Positions 55,714-64,000 of a stretch of 64,000 nucleotides of DNA are shown here, piece by piece. Positions within the stretch are counted from its first letter, which is position 1, and each line of letters begins with the position of its first letter. Source of the DNA: Bacillus sp. N1-1 (GTDB lineage: Bacteria; Bacillota; Bacilli; Bacillales; Guptibacillaceae); NCBI RefSeq assembly GCF_009818105.1, contig NZ_CP046564.1, positions 1,984,001 through 2,048,000 of the forward strand, in the 5' to 3' direction. The position numbers and the translations under genes were made by a program. The notes under the pieces are model-generated. The model was not told the origin of the DNA, made no database searches, and saw nothing but the letters and a program-made list of their open reading frames with translations.

Positions 55714-56247
55714 ATGACAAATCGAAAAGTATCTGTTTACATCGCGACAAGCGTTGACGGCTATGTGGCAACGGAAGATGACTCACTCGACTGGCTTTTT
55801 AAAACCGATCCTGAGGGAGACGCGGGCTATGAAGACTTTATGAAAGATGTCGACACCATGATTATGGGGCGTCGTACGTATGACTGGGTGATGGAACAAG
55901 AGAACGGAGTAAATCCTTATAAAGGGAAAATGTCCTATGTGTATACGACTCAATCTAGAGAAAACATAGAAGATGTCACATTCACATCGGAAGATCCAAC
56001 GTCACTCATTGAACGATTAAACGAGCAGGGTGGTGGAACGATCTGGCTTATCGGTGGTGGTGGAGTCGTGCATGAATTTCTTGAGAAAAATTTGATTAAT
56101 GAGTTTATTATCTCTCTAGCACCAGCGCTAATTGGCAAAGGGATTCCGCTGTTTCAGAAAAGCGACGTTACACATGATCTTGAATTAACCGATGTGCGCC
56201 GGTACGGACAGTTTGCACAGCTTCATTATCGTGTGAATAATGATTAA
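55714..56247 (+). CDS. Dihydrofolate reductase-family protein (YwjB/YyaP-like)
   Basis: A 177-aa protein of the RibD C-terminal/DHFR-like superfamily: VYIATSVDGYVATEDDSLDWL, MIMGRRTYDWV, IWLIGGGGVVHEFL, and a closing strand QFAQLHYRV. These proteins probably reduce a pterin- or flavin-like compound with NADPH; the substrate is unknown. Strong AAGGAGG site. Own terminator. Confidence 0.88.
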   Translation: MTNRKVSVYIATSVDGYVATEDDSLDWLFKTDPEGDAGYEDFMKDVDTMIMGRRTYDWVMEQENGVNPYKGKMSYVYTTQSRENIEDVTFTSEDPTSLIERLNEQGGGTIWLIGGGGVVHEFLEKNLINEFIISLAPALIGKGIPLFQKSDVTHDLELTDVRRYGQFAQLHYRVNND

Positions 56248-56261
56248 TAATCTAATAATAG

Positions 56262-56312
56262 AAAGCCGATCTAAGAGTGCAGCAAGCCTGATGTGTCTTA
56301 GACGGCTTTTTT
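56262..56312 (+). terminator. Terminator after the DHFR-like gene
   Basis: Long-loop stem: AAAGCCG and TCTAAGA pair with TCTTAGA and CGGCTTT, with one bulge, followed by TTTTTT. Confidence 0.75.
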
Positions 56313-56487
56313 GGTTGAGATGATAACCGATTCTAATTAAATGGTAAAATTATGGTATCGTGTAATGGTAGAATCGTTTTTCTTAGAAAAGCGTTTAATT
56401 GGAGTGGTTATTTGTATTGACTATTAAAGATGATTTTAGGATTTCTTTTAATCATGCTTGGTCCTAAAGAAACTGGAGGTGGCGTTA

Positions 56488-56658
56488 ATGAAATGGAAGC
56501 CATTTTTCTATGCCGTTTTAGCTGGAATACTGGCTGTTTTTGTTGTTTTCCTTCTGAATGGTTTCGTATTCGAATGGGCACCGTCAATAGGTATTTTTCT
56601 TGGGATCGCAATGAGTCAGTATTATGGACAACGATTACTAAATCGGAAAAAGATATAG
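56488..56658 (+). CDS. Small membrane protein
   Basis: A 56-aa protein with two hydrophobic segments (FFYAVLAGILAVFVVFLLNG and PSIGIFLGIAMSQYYG) and a basic tail NRKKI. GGAGGTGG ribosome site 6 bases before ATG 56488. Family and function are not recognised. A different frame is open over the same DNA but lacks these protein-like features. Confidence 0.65.
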   Translation: MKWKPFFYAVLAGILAVFVVFLLNGFVFEWAPSIGIFLGIAMSQYYGQRLLNRKKI

Positions 56659-56754
56659 GTTGTGTCAGCTTGTTTGAGAAGGCCATTCGTAAGGCACTCT
56701 GCTTGGTTAGTTTTTCGTGATGGACAAACTAATCAAAAAAGAGTGAGGTGTAAA

Positions 56755-57201
56755 ATGAAGTCGTTTCTTTGGAGCTTGTGTTTTGTGAGCTTCTTTCTAT
56801 TTCCTACACAATTAAAAGCGCTCACACTCCCCTGTACCATGGTCTTAAACCCAGTGGAGGATACTCTTTCGAATGCAAAAGGGAGTGCGCTAGTCTACAA
56901 GGTGCAACTGAATCCACCAAGTTTTGCTCGTACAAATGTAAGCGTATTGGCGGTGCACCTTCCAGAACCATCGACCTTTGGTGCGTATGATCATTATGAA
57001 GGATTCACTTACATACCAGGTGAAATAAGCTGGAGATTTAGGCTTCATCCTACTCCTGAAGAGAGACCAACTTGGGCAGGGAGGTTCGATCTCATCACTG
57101 CAAAATTAAAGAATGCCCGTGTTCAAGTAAGGGCTGCGAATTCCAATATGGAGAAATTAGGCCCGCTAGTATTAATAAATGATATAAAAGCCTGTAGGTA
57201 A
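56755..57201 (+). CDS. Hypothetical exported protein
   Basis: A 148-aa protein with a signal peptide (MKSFLWSLCFVSFFLFPTQLKA) and a mature part rich in beta-prone segments, beginning LTLPCTMVLNPV and ending with Cys, so one disulfide is possible. Proposed to be secreted; I do not recognise the family. GAGTGAGGTG site before ATG 56755; the frame upstream to 56662 has no good start. Confidence 0.7.
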   Translation: MKSFLWSLCFVSFFLFPTQLKALTLPCTMVLNPVEDTLSNAKGSALVYKVQLNPPSFARTNVSVLAVHLPEPSTFGAYDHYEGFTYIPGEISWRFRLHPTPEERPTWAGRFDLITAKLKNARVQVRAANSNMEKLGPLVLINDIKACR

Positions 57202-57523
57202 TTTAATTAAAGCAGTGAAAAATTAACTTTTACACGTATTCAGATATTCGATAATCAAGCGCTCACTTTTTAATGTGAGCGCTTATTTGCGTATTCGGCA
57301 AGTGTTTTAGTGAATTGCGTAAATTCTAGTATCATGATCCTGTTTTTTTATCAGCTTTTGAAGATAAACCATTAAGACAAAGCGATCATATCTCTATTTT
57401 AAAAATATTTTTCTTTTTATTACTATTTTAGTTGTAATGAAACTTATAATTATGTAATAATAGAAAATAATTAATGAAAGCCCTTACTTATAGGGGTCAG
57501 GCGCATTAGAGGAGGAAGGCGGC
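57202..57523. other. Intergenic region before the GH2 gene
   Basis: Contains a 10-bp hairpin AAGCGCTCAC/GTGAGCGCTT (57257-57284) that may terminate the upstream gene though its T run is weak, and TTGTAA-N18-AATAAT (57432-57461), a possible promoter of the glycosidase gene. Otherwise AT-rich with no gene seen. Confidence 0.5.
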
Positions 57524-59335
57524 ATGGCGATCAAGACCACATATGTTTTACAAAAAAGAGCGAGTACGGAAGAGGAGTATCCTCGACTGCAGTTCAAACG
57601 GACTGAATGGTACGACTTAAATGGAGAATGGCAGTTTGAATTTGATGATGAAGATCGTGGCGAAGCTGAACAATTGTATGATCAAAAAAAAGATTTTACG
57701 CAAACGATTCAAGCGCCTTACGCCCACCAGAGTAAAAAATCTGGCGTTGAGCTAGATGGAAACCATGAAGTGGTTTGGTATAAGCGTGAATTTCATTGGG
57801 AGAAATACACTGATAAAAACCTTTTGCTACATTTTGAAGCCGTTGATTATCACACCAAAGTTTGGGTGAATGGAGAATTTATTGGTGAGCATGAGGGTGG
57901 CCATACCCCATTTAGCTTTTCCATTACGAATGCCATCTGTAACGGTGAGAACACGATCGTGGTTCGGGTGGAAGATCCAAATAGTGTGGAGCAGCCGATT
58001 GGAAAGCAGTCATGGAAAGATGACAACTTTTTATGCTGGTATTCAAGAACGACGGGTATTTGGCAATCGGTTTGGCTTGAGGAAGTGCCTCTTCAGTATA
58101 TTCAGGATGTCAAGATGACGCCTCGAGTGGAAGAAGGGAAACTCTCGATTGAAGCGAGTCTACCACGTCAAAAGAAAAAAGTTTACTTCGAGGCAAATGT
58201 TTATTTTAATGAGGAGTGGATTGATACCGTAGGCGTATGGATAAAAGAAAACCAAACGCGTGTTGAGCTCACCGCAAAAGTTGAATCGGATCTAGCTGAT
58301 TTTCGCGTCTTTTATTGGACGCCAGATACACCGAATCTATATGATGTAACGTTTCAACTATATGTCGATCAAGAGATTGTGGATACGATTGAAAGTTATT
58401 TTGGGATGAGGAGTATTGAAATTCAGGAGGGTAGAATTCTACTTAACAAAGATACCTTTTATCAAAAACTAATTCTCGATCAGGGCTATTATAAAGATTC
58501 GTTGATGACAGGGGATTACAAGCAGATGAAGTCTGATCTTCTTAAAGTGAAGGAGATGGGGTTCAACGGTGTTCGGCGCCATCAAACAATTGCGGACAGA
58601 CGGTACTTAGCTCTTTGTGACGAATTAGGCTTAGTCGTGTGGGCTGAGATGCCAAGTAGTTTTAAGTTTAGTAGCACCTCGATGTTTCGCATGATGAAAG
58701 AAACGAGAGAGATGGTGCAAAAACATTATAACCATCCGTCGGTTATTATTTATACCCTTATGAATGAATCGTGGGGCGTGAATGAAATCTACCACCGAGA
58801 AGATCAGCAGGCATTTGTAAACGCTCTCTATTATCAGACAAAGGCTCAGGATCCGAGTCGCCTTGTAGTAGGAAATGATGGATGGGAACATACACTAACC
58901 GATATCTTGACAATACATGATTACAATTCTGATGCGGAATCTTTAAGAAATAGCTATGAGAAGATGGAATTTGTAAATGGGAGTCCTTCGAAAACAAGCC
59001 GAAAGCAAAATTATGCGAAAGGCTATGCATATCGAGGGGAACCGATCATGATCAGTGAATATGGCGGTATAGCTTACGGTAATGAACAGAGCGATGTTGA
59101 GTGGGGCTATGGTAGTCGACCTCAAACAGAGGAAGAAGTACTCGAACGCCTAGAGGCACTAACAAAAGTGATAATGGAGAATGACGCCATTCAAGGTTTT
59201 TGCTACACACAACTGACAGATGTAGAGCAAGAAGTGAATGGGCTTCTTGATCATCATCATGACTATAAATTTGATCCTAAAAAAATTAAGAAGATCTTAT
59301 TATCCAGGCAGTCCAACGGTTTTATCTTTGAATAA
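57524..59335 (+). CDS. Glycoside hydrolase family 2 (beta-galactosidase/glucuronidase-like)
   Basis: A 603-aa cytosolic retaining glycosidase: sugar-binding jelly roll (VVWYKREFHWEK, residues 75-190), an immunoglobulin-like domain, and a TIM barrel with acid/base Glu in LMNESWG and nucleophile Glu in ISEYGG. No signal peptide. GH2 includes beta-galactosidases, glucuronidases and mannosidases, and sequence alone does not decide; the hexuronide-type symporter next door favours a small beta-glycoside taken up intact. GAGGAGG site. Operon with the symporter. Confidence 0.9.
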   Translation: MAIKTTYVLQKRASTEEEYPRLQFKRTEWYDLNGEWQFEFDDEDRGEAEQLYDQKKDFTQTIQAPYAHQSKKSGVELDGNHEVVWYKREFHWEKYTDKNLLLHFEAVDYHTKVWVNGEFIGEHEGGHTPFSFSITNAICNGENTIVVRVEDPNSVEQPIGKQSWKDDNFLCWYSRTTGIWQSVWLEEVPLQYIQDVKMTPRVEEGKLSIEASLPRQKKKVYFEANVYFNEEWIDTVGVWIKENQTRVELTAKVESDLADFRVFYWTPDTPNLYDVTFQLYVDQEIVDTIESYFGMRSIEIQEGRILLNKDTFYQKLILDQGYYKDSLMTGDYKQMKSDLLKVKEMGFNGVRRHQTIADRRYLALCDELGLVVWAEMPSSFKFSSTSMFRMMKETREMVQKHYNHPSVIIYTLMNESWGVNEIYHREDQQAFVNALYYQTKAQDPSRLVVGNDGWEHTLTDILTIHDYNSDAESLRNSYEKMEFVNGSPSKTSRKQNYAKGYAYRGEPIMISEYGGIAYGNEQSDVEWGYGSRPQTEEEVLERLEALTKVIMENDAIQGFCYTQLTDVEQEVNGLLDHHHDYKFDPKKIKKILLSRQSNGFIFE

Positions 59336-59352
59336 TAGAGGGGGAATAAACG

Positions 59353-60732
59353 ATGGAAACAGCGAGAAAGTATGCTTCACCTAATATCGAAACGAAAGAG
59401 GATATTCGACCGAAAGAATTTGCTTCTTATTTCGGGTATGGGTTTGGGCAGTGTATTAGCTTTGGATTAGTAGGATCTTACATTCTCTTTTTTTATACGG
59501 ATATTCTTGGAATATCCGCTGCAGCAGCAAGTATTATTTTCCTTATTGCCAGAACGTGGGATGCGATTAATGATCCGATGATGGCTTCTGTGATGGACAC
59601 GCTCCATTCAAAACACGGAAAGTTTCGACCTTATTTAAAGTACATGCCGTTTTTCGTTGCGATCATCACGATTGTCTGTTTTCTCCCATTAGATGGTTTA
59701 AGTCCTACAGCTAAGTTAATTTATGCTGGTGGAACATATATTCTTTGGGGAATGATTTATACGGTTTCTGATGTACCGTACTGGTCGCTCTCCTCCGTGA
59801 TGAGTCAGGATGCTCAGCAGCGGACGAAATTAATTACGTTTGCGAATATGGGGGTTTTCGCTGGGATTGCTTTATCGCCAGTCTTATTTGTCCCCCTTGC
59901 TGAGTGGTTAGGTGGAGACGATATTGGGCAGGGGTATTTCCTTGCAACAGTGGTGCTCATGATTTTTGCACTACCGATCATGCTGAATGGGTTTAAAAAT
60001 ACGAAGGAACGTGTCAAAGCTCCTAAGACAAAAGTAAAGCTCTCTGATGCAGCACGTGCCATTAAAGCAAATAAACCGATGTTCGCCGTATTAGTCGTTT
60101 TCTTTTGCAACGTCTTTATGAATATTACTCAAGCCTTAAACGTCTTCTTTTTCACATACAATCTTGGAAGCGCTTCACTCATGTCCATTTTCGGTATTAT
60201 TAGTTTAGCTAGCTGTATCGGGTTTTTCATTATCCCAACGCTAGCAAAGCGATTCAAGAAGAAGCATATGCTCATGACCATTGTTGCCCTTGATATTGTG
60301 ATCCGAGTCATCTGGTATACTGTAGGTTACTCCAGTGTATTTGTTTCCTTTATATTTATTGCGATCACAATGCTACTTTACACTGCAACGGGACCATTGA
60401 TTTCCTCAATGCTAGCGGAAACAATCGAATATACCGAATTGAAAACCGGTAAACGAAATGAAGCAATCATCTTCTCTGGACAAACCTTTACGGGGAAACT
60501 ATCTGTAGCAATTGCTGGTGGTGCGACTGGACTAATCTTAACATGGATTAACTATCGTCCAAATGAAGCTCAAACTGATTTTACACTTGATATGATGTTT
60601 TTCGTTATCGCTCTATTACCTGCATTAGGTTCACTTATAAGATTAATTGTGATGTATTTCTACTCTTATACAGAAGACGAGTACAATATAATTGTTGAAA
60701 AACTGCACGAAAGAAAATTGAGAGAGCAATAA
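59353..60732 (+). CDS. GPH-family sugar:cation symporter
   Basis: A 459-aa membrane protein with about twelve hydrophobic segments and the MelB/GusB-like motif RTWDAINDPMMASVMD (cation-binding Asp residues in helix 2). Imports glycosides or hexuronides with Na+ or H+. It lies 17 bases after the GH2 gene, so uptake and hydrolysis are probably coupled. A weak GTAGC-CCC/GGG-GCTAC hairpin (60749-60772) follows. Confidence 0.9.
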   Translation: METARKYASPNIETKEDIRPKEFASYFGYGFGQCISFGLVGSYILFFYTDILGISAAAASIIFLIARTWDAINDPMMASVMDTLHSKHGKFRPYLKYMPFFVAIITIVCFLPLDGLSPTAKLIYAGGTYILWGMIYTVSDVPYWSLSSVMSQDAQQRTKLITFANMGVFAGIALSPVLFVPLAEWLGGDDIGQGYFLATVVLMIFALPIMLNGFKNTKERVKAPKTKVKLSDAARAIKANKPMFAVLVVFFCNVFMNITQALNVFFFTYNLGSASLMSIFGIISLASCIGFFIIPTLAKRFKKKHMLMTIVALDIVIRVIWYTVGYSSVFVSFIFIAITMLLYTATGPLISSMLAETIEYTELKTGKRNEAIIFSGQTFTGKLSVAIAGGATGLILTWINYRPNEAQTDFTLDMMFFVIALLPALGSLIRLIVMYFYSYTEDEYNIIVEKLHERKLREQ

Positions 60733-60837
60733 GTCACATTTAAAAATCGTAGCTCCCTTAGCAGGGGGCTACTACTGTTATTTCGATAGTTTGTTATAAT
60801 TGGTCCTAGGAATAAAAGATAGGGAGGTCTAAGTCAT

Positions 60838-61764
60838 TTGAAAAAGTTACAGCTATCTTTTGATAACATGCTGCCAATTAATAAAGCTCTTGCGAATCAA
60901 ACAAGAGTGCAAATTCTTAAGTTGCTTAGTGACAAACCATATAATGTGAACGATCTAGCAGAAAAACTTGGATTGCCTTTTTCGACAACAGCTTCACATG
61001 TTAGTAAATTAGAAGAAGTTGATCTCATTGCCACCGAGCTAGTACCGGGAAGAGGAACTCAAAAAGTGAGTGCGATGAATTATGATCGCATTGTCGTTGA
61101 TTTATATACTTCGGATGAAAAAAAGGAAGAGCAACAAGTGACCTACGAAATGCCGATAGGAGATTATCTCGACTGCCATGTGGTTCCCAATTGTGGAATC
61201 GTAGATGAGAACGGTTTTATCGGGATGCAGGATGATCCTCGTTCCTTTTATGAACCAGACCGAAAGCAGGCACAGCTCCTGTATTTTAAGGATGGGTATG
61301 TCGAGTATCGTTTTCCAAACCGCATTCCTTATGGCTTTAGAGCAAGTGAGTTAGAAATAAGTGCTGAAATTTGTTCGGAAGCCCCCAATCACAAACTAGA
61401 TTGGCCATCTGATATAACGGCATGGGTGAATCATGAAGAAGTTGGAACGTGGACCTCACCAGGGGATTTTGGTGGTGAGCGAGGTCAGTTAACACCTGAA
61501 TGGTGGCGAACCAATTTAACGCAATATGGATTGTTAAAGCATTGGAAACTGAATAAGAGCGGTTGTTTTTTAGATGGAGAGAAAATATCTGACCGAACAA
61601 TTGATGATTTTCAGTTGTCTAACTACCCCTACATTGCCTTTCGTTTAGGGATAAAACAAGATGCTGTAAATAGTGGTGGAATGAATTTATTTGGTCCAAA
61701 GTTTGGGAATCATGAACAGGGGATTGTTGTCCATATTAAATACGAACCAAATACAGAAAACTAA
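60838..61764 (+). CDS. ArsR-type regulator with large C-terminal domain
   Basis: A 308-aa protein. Residues 10-85 form a winged helix of ArsR type (LANQTRVQILKLLSDKPYNV, FSTTASHVSKLEEVDLIA). There are no metal-binding Cys pairs. Residues about 100-300 form a beta-rich domain of unknown family (EYRFPNRIPYGFRASELEIS, DITAWVNHEEVGTWTSPGDF, PYIAFRLGIKQDAVNSGG). Adjacent to GH2 and GPH genes, so it may sense a sugar and control them (inference). TTG start after AGGGAGG; TATAAT at 60795-60800. Confidence 0.85.
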   Translation: MKKLQLSFDNMLPINKALANQTRVQILKLLSDKPYNVNDLAEKLGLPFSTTASHVSKLEEVDLIATELVPGRGTQKVSAMNYDRIVVDLYTSDEKKEEQQVTYEMPIGDYLDCHVVPNCGIVDENGFIGMQDDPRSFYEPDRKQAQLLYFKDGYVEYRFPNRIPYGFRASELEISAEICSEAPNHKLDWPSDITAWVNHEEVGTWTSPGDFGGERGQLTPEWWRTNLTQYGLLKHWKLNKSGCFLDGEKISDRTIDDFQLSNYPYIAFRLGIKQDAVNSGGMNLFGPKFGNHEQGIVVHIKYEPNTEN

Positions 61765-61846
61765 AAGAAAGCCGTTGAAACGTTTCTGTTTATCTATTTA
61801 TAATCACTTACTGGTACGTTCGTCATAAATAGATTGGGGGATCTAG

Positions 61847-62359
61847 ATGAAAGTTCGCATTGAAAAACTACAAGAAACTGATGCTGAACCATTATTTCAG
61901 TTTGAAGTCGAAAACCGGTCTTACTTTAGGACGATGGTGCCTGATCGTGGGGATAATTATTATCACTATGAATCGTTCAAAAACAAACTTGATCAGTTAT
62001 TATTGGAGCAGTCACAGGGCCAATCAACATTCTATTTAATTAGAGATGAAAGTTCCGCTATTTTAGGGAGAATCAATTTAGTAGACTTCGATGCGTCTAA
62101 TGGAAAGGCCGAGTTAGGTTATCGAATCGGTGAGAGGTATAGTGGAAAAGGGATTGCTTCGATCGCCCTCAAACTACTTTTAGACGAAATGAGTAAGAAC
62201 CTAGACGTGAAACACATTACCGCAAGGACGACAAAAGATAATGTGGCCTCACAGAAGATTCTTACGAAAAATGGATTTACATACACATATACCGATCGTG
62301 ATGAAGTTTTCTTAAATGGCAAAGAAGTAAAATTACTTCATTACCAGTGGAAGAATTAA
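61847..62359 (+). CDS. GNAT N-acetyltransferase (RimJ/RimL-like)
   Basis: A 170-aa acetyl-CoA-dependent acyltransferase. ILGRINLVDFD and AELGYRIGERYSGKGIASIA contain the acetyl-CoA loop (R/Q-x-x-G-x-G/A type), and ARTTKDNVASQKILTKNGF is the typical C-terminal region. Such proteins acetylate ribosomal or other N-termini or small amines; the target is unknown. GGGGGA-type site before ATG. Confidence 0.88.
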   Translation: MKVRIEKLQETDAEPLFQFEVENRSYFRTMVPDRGDNYYHYESFKNKLDQLLLEQSQGQSTFYLIRDESSAILGRINLVDFDASNGKAELGYRIGERYSGKGIASIALKLLLDEMSKNLDVKHITARTTKDNVASQKILTKNGFTYTYTDRDEVFLNGKEVKLLHYQWKN

Positions 62360-62391
62360 TTAGCACCACTTGAAAAATAGAGTACTCCCTA

Positions 62392-62437
62392 TAAGCTGTC
62401 GTTTCTTACCTCAGGTGGAGAAGCGATGGCTTTTTTG
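62392..62437 (+). terminator. Terminator after the acetyltransferase gene
   Basis: Imperfect long stem from AAGCTGTCG to CGATGGCTT with G-U pairs, followed by TTTTTTG. The rest of the 62438-62621 spacer shows no gene. Confidence 0.65.
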
Positions 62438-62621
62438 TTTAGAAAAAAGGATTGCACGTAACGTTCAAGTAAATGGTATGCTTTAAACGTCAGAAAATTC
62501 AGTTATAAGAAGTGGGCAGGTTGGAGCGGTAAACGATATCGGGATTACTGAACTTTTGACCTATTCAAATAGTGAGCTGCGGTAATTTACTGCACGAAAC
62601 TATTCATTCGAAAGGAGCAAA

Positions 62622-64000
62622 ATGATGAGAAACTTTTATACCGAGGATCCAAATTTGGCATTTCTATTAAAAGACTACCTTGATCTAAATTTCTTTCAGT
62701 GGGCGGAAGAAGAACTGATCGAATATGGTGAGCTTTGTGCGAATGAGATTGATGAACGCGCACGTCATACCGATCAAGAGGGACAGCCAAGATTGGTGAA
62801 GTATGACAAGATGGGCAATGACATTTCCTATGTCTGGCGAAATGAAGGCTACCTCAAAACCGTTAAGCAAACTTATGACCGTGGAATTGTAGGCTATCTT
62901 CATAAAGAAATTCCTGCGTTAGGCAAGAGAGGGAATTACATTTATTCGTTTGCGCAAGGGTATCTTCTTTCGCAAACCGAACCGGGATTTTATTGTCCTG
63001 TAACCTTAACGATGGCAACGGCTTATTTACTTGATCACTATGCGGAAGAGAAATTGAAGAACAAATTTTTGCCGCACGTCCTTGCGACAGGGGATGTTGA
63101 GCTATATGAAGGAGCGACTTTTCTAACCGAACGCCAGGGTGGATCGGACGTAGGAGCGAATGAAACGCGTGCTGTAAAGGAAGGGGATCATTACCGATTA
63201 ACTGGAGAAAAGTACTTTGCGAGTAATGCAGGCGCATGCGGTGTTGCGATGGTATTAGCACGCATCGATAACCAAACGCCAGGTACGAAGGGATTAAGTT
63301 TGTTTTTAGTTCCGTGGAAAAAAGAAGATGGATCGAACAATGATCTCTCCATTAGAAGGTTAAAAGATAAGCTAGGGGTAAAGGCAGTTCCTTCCGCTGA
63401 AGTCCTCCTTGAAGGCTCGAAAGCATACCTTGTTGGGGAGGCATCAAAAGGTTTTTCCTATATGGCAGAAGCATTAAACTTGTCTCGCCTTTGCAATGCG
63501 ATTGCGTCAGTAGGGATTATGCAGCGAGCTTATCTTGAAGCGAAAAGCTATGCGTATGAGCGAGGTGCTTTTAAACAAAAATTAAAGGACTTTCCGATGA
63601 TACGAGAATCACTTGTGAATATGAAGGTGAAGCAGGAAGTAGAAATGAGTGCGATTTTCTCGAGTATTGCGCTTTTTGATAAAGTCGCAAGCGGGCAAAG
63701 TGTGAGCGAAGAAGATCAGGCGCTAAATCGTTTGCTGATTGCGCTAGTGAAAAAAGAGTCGGCAGAGCAGGCGGTTCACTTCTCCCATGAAGCGATTGAA
63801 ATGCATGGAGGAAACGGCTACATTGAGGATTTTGTTACACCGCGGCTACTCCGGGATGCCCAAGTATTAACCGTATGGGAAGGAACGGGGAATATTCTTG
63901 GACTTGAAGTGCTACGTTTAATTCAGAAGTATGAAGTTCATCATTTATTTTTCTCTAAAATGAAGAAGGAGCTCGATGATCTCCCTAAAGGTTTATCGGA
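62622..64000 (+). CDS. Acyl-CoA dehydrogenase family protein (partial)
   Basis: Flavoprotein dehydrogenase whose 459 visible residues run off the window end. It starts MMRNFYTEDPNLAFLLKDYL after an AAAGGAG site (62611-62617). Visible landmarks are YCPVTLTMATAYLL, LTERQGGSDVGANET, GEKYFASNAGA and EMHGGNGYIEDF...AQVLTVWEGTGNI. The N-terminal extension and VWEGTGNI resemble the AidB-like branch, as opposed to classical fatty-acid dehydrogenases. FAD binding is expected; substrate and downstream partners are not visible. Confidence 0.92.
   Translation, partial: MMRNFYTEDPNLAFLLKDYLDLNFFQWAEEELIEYGELCANEIDERARHTDQEGQPRLVKYDKMGNDISYVWRNEGYLKTVKQTYDRGIVGYLHKEIPALGKRGNYIYSFAQGYLLSQTEPGFYCPVTLTMATAYLLDHYAEEKLKNKFLPHVLATGDVELYEGATFLTERQGGSDVGANETRAVKEGDHYRLTGEKYFASNAGACGVAMVLARIDNQTPGTKGLSLFLVPWKKEDGSNNDLSIRRLKDKLGVKAVPSAEVLLEGSKAYLVGEASKGFSYMAEALNLSRLCNAIASVGIMQRAYLEAKSYAYERGAFKQKLKDFPMIRESLVNMKVKQEVEMSAIFSSIALFDKVASGQSVSEEDQALNRLLIALVKKESAEQAVHFSHEAIEMHGGNGYIEDFVTPRLLRDAQVLTVWEGTGNILGLEVLRLIQKYEVHHLFFSKMKKELDDLPKGLS

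Noticed and set aside
56430..56720. 96-codon ORF overlapping the small membrane protein in another frame
   Set aside because: It lacks a ribosome site, while the 56488 frame has GGAGGTGG and two clean membrane segments.
1..64000. CRISPR arrays, rRNA and tRNA genes
   Set aside because: No regularly spaced short repeats, cloverleaf-type sequences or rRNA segments were noticed on reading.

Overview
The window is a stretch of a low-GC, spore-forming Bacillaceae chromosome. Gene content and order follow the Bacillus subtilis dapG to glnA core region closely: dapG-dapA-tepA-ylzJ-spoIIIE, ymfF-ymfH-ymfI-ymfJ-ymfK-rodZ-pgsA-cinA, recA-rny-ymdB-spoVS, tdh-kbl-miaB-ricA-cotE-mutS-mutL, miaA-hfq, and spoVK-hflX-ynbB-glnA. 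Shine-Dalgarno sequences are strong, GTG and TTG starts are common, and most operons end in clear intrinsic terminators. spoIIIE, spoVS, cotE and spoVK show that the organism sporulates. I cannot name the species; the differences from B. subtilis (a DEAD-box helicase next to recA, a KorAB oxidoreductase, an integrase-like gene after hfq, no glnR before glnA) suggest a halophilic or alkaliphilic relative, which is an inference.

Layout. 1-5.7 kb: lysine/diaminopimelate synthesis, a ClpP-like protease and the SpoIIIE translocase. 6-10.8 kb: a BMP-type nucleoside ABC importer. 11-19 kb: the ymf cluster (EF-P modification), RodZ, phospholipid synthesis and CinA. 19-25 kb: RNA helicase, RecA, RNase Y, YmdB and SpoVS. 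25-33.4 kb: dipeptidase, KorAB, threonine degradation, MiaB and RicA. 33.5-41.7 kb: two poorly known genes, CotE, mismatch repair, MiaA and Hfq. 41.7-48.6 kb: degenerate tyrosine recombinase, small proteins, SpoVK, HflX, YnbB and GlnA. 48.5-50.9 kb: a decayed AT-rich mobile island bounded by 59-bp direct repeats of the glnA 3' end. 51-64 kb: accessory genes (sulfotransferase, CoA-disulfide reductase-rhodanese, an NlpC/P60-like protein, a Nudix gene broken by inversion, a DHFR-like protein, small exported or membrane proteins, a GH2 glycosidase with a sugar symporter and a long ArsR-type regulator, an acetyltransferase, and an acyl-CoA dehydrogenase cut by the window end).

How the genes work together. 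The first two thirds is mostly housekeeping with conserved operons: MutS/MutL, MiaB/MiaA for the same tRNA modification, YmfF/YmfH/YmfI for EF-P, and Tdh/Kbl for threonine to glycine. The last 15 kb is a patchwork of single genes and short operons, each closed by its own terminator.

I did not find a complete novel defence or mobile system. The observations most worth following are the glnA-linked island with its split integrase, the Nudix gene split between strands, the NlpC/P60 protein whose catalytic Cys is Ser, the recombinase lacking several catalytic residues, the missing glnR beside a GlnR-type operator, and the ArsR-like regulator with a large uncharacterised C-terminal domain next to GH2 and symporter genes.
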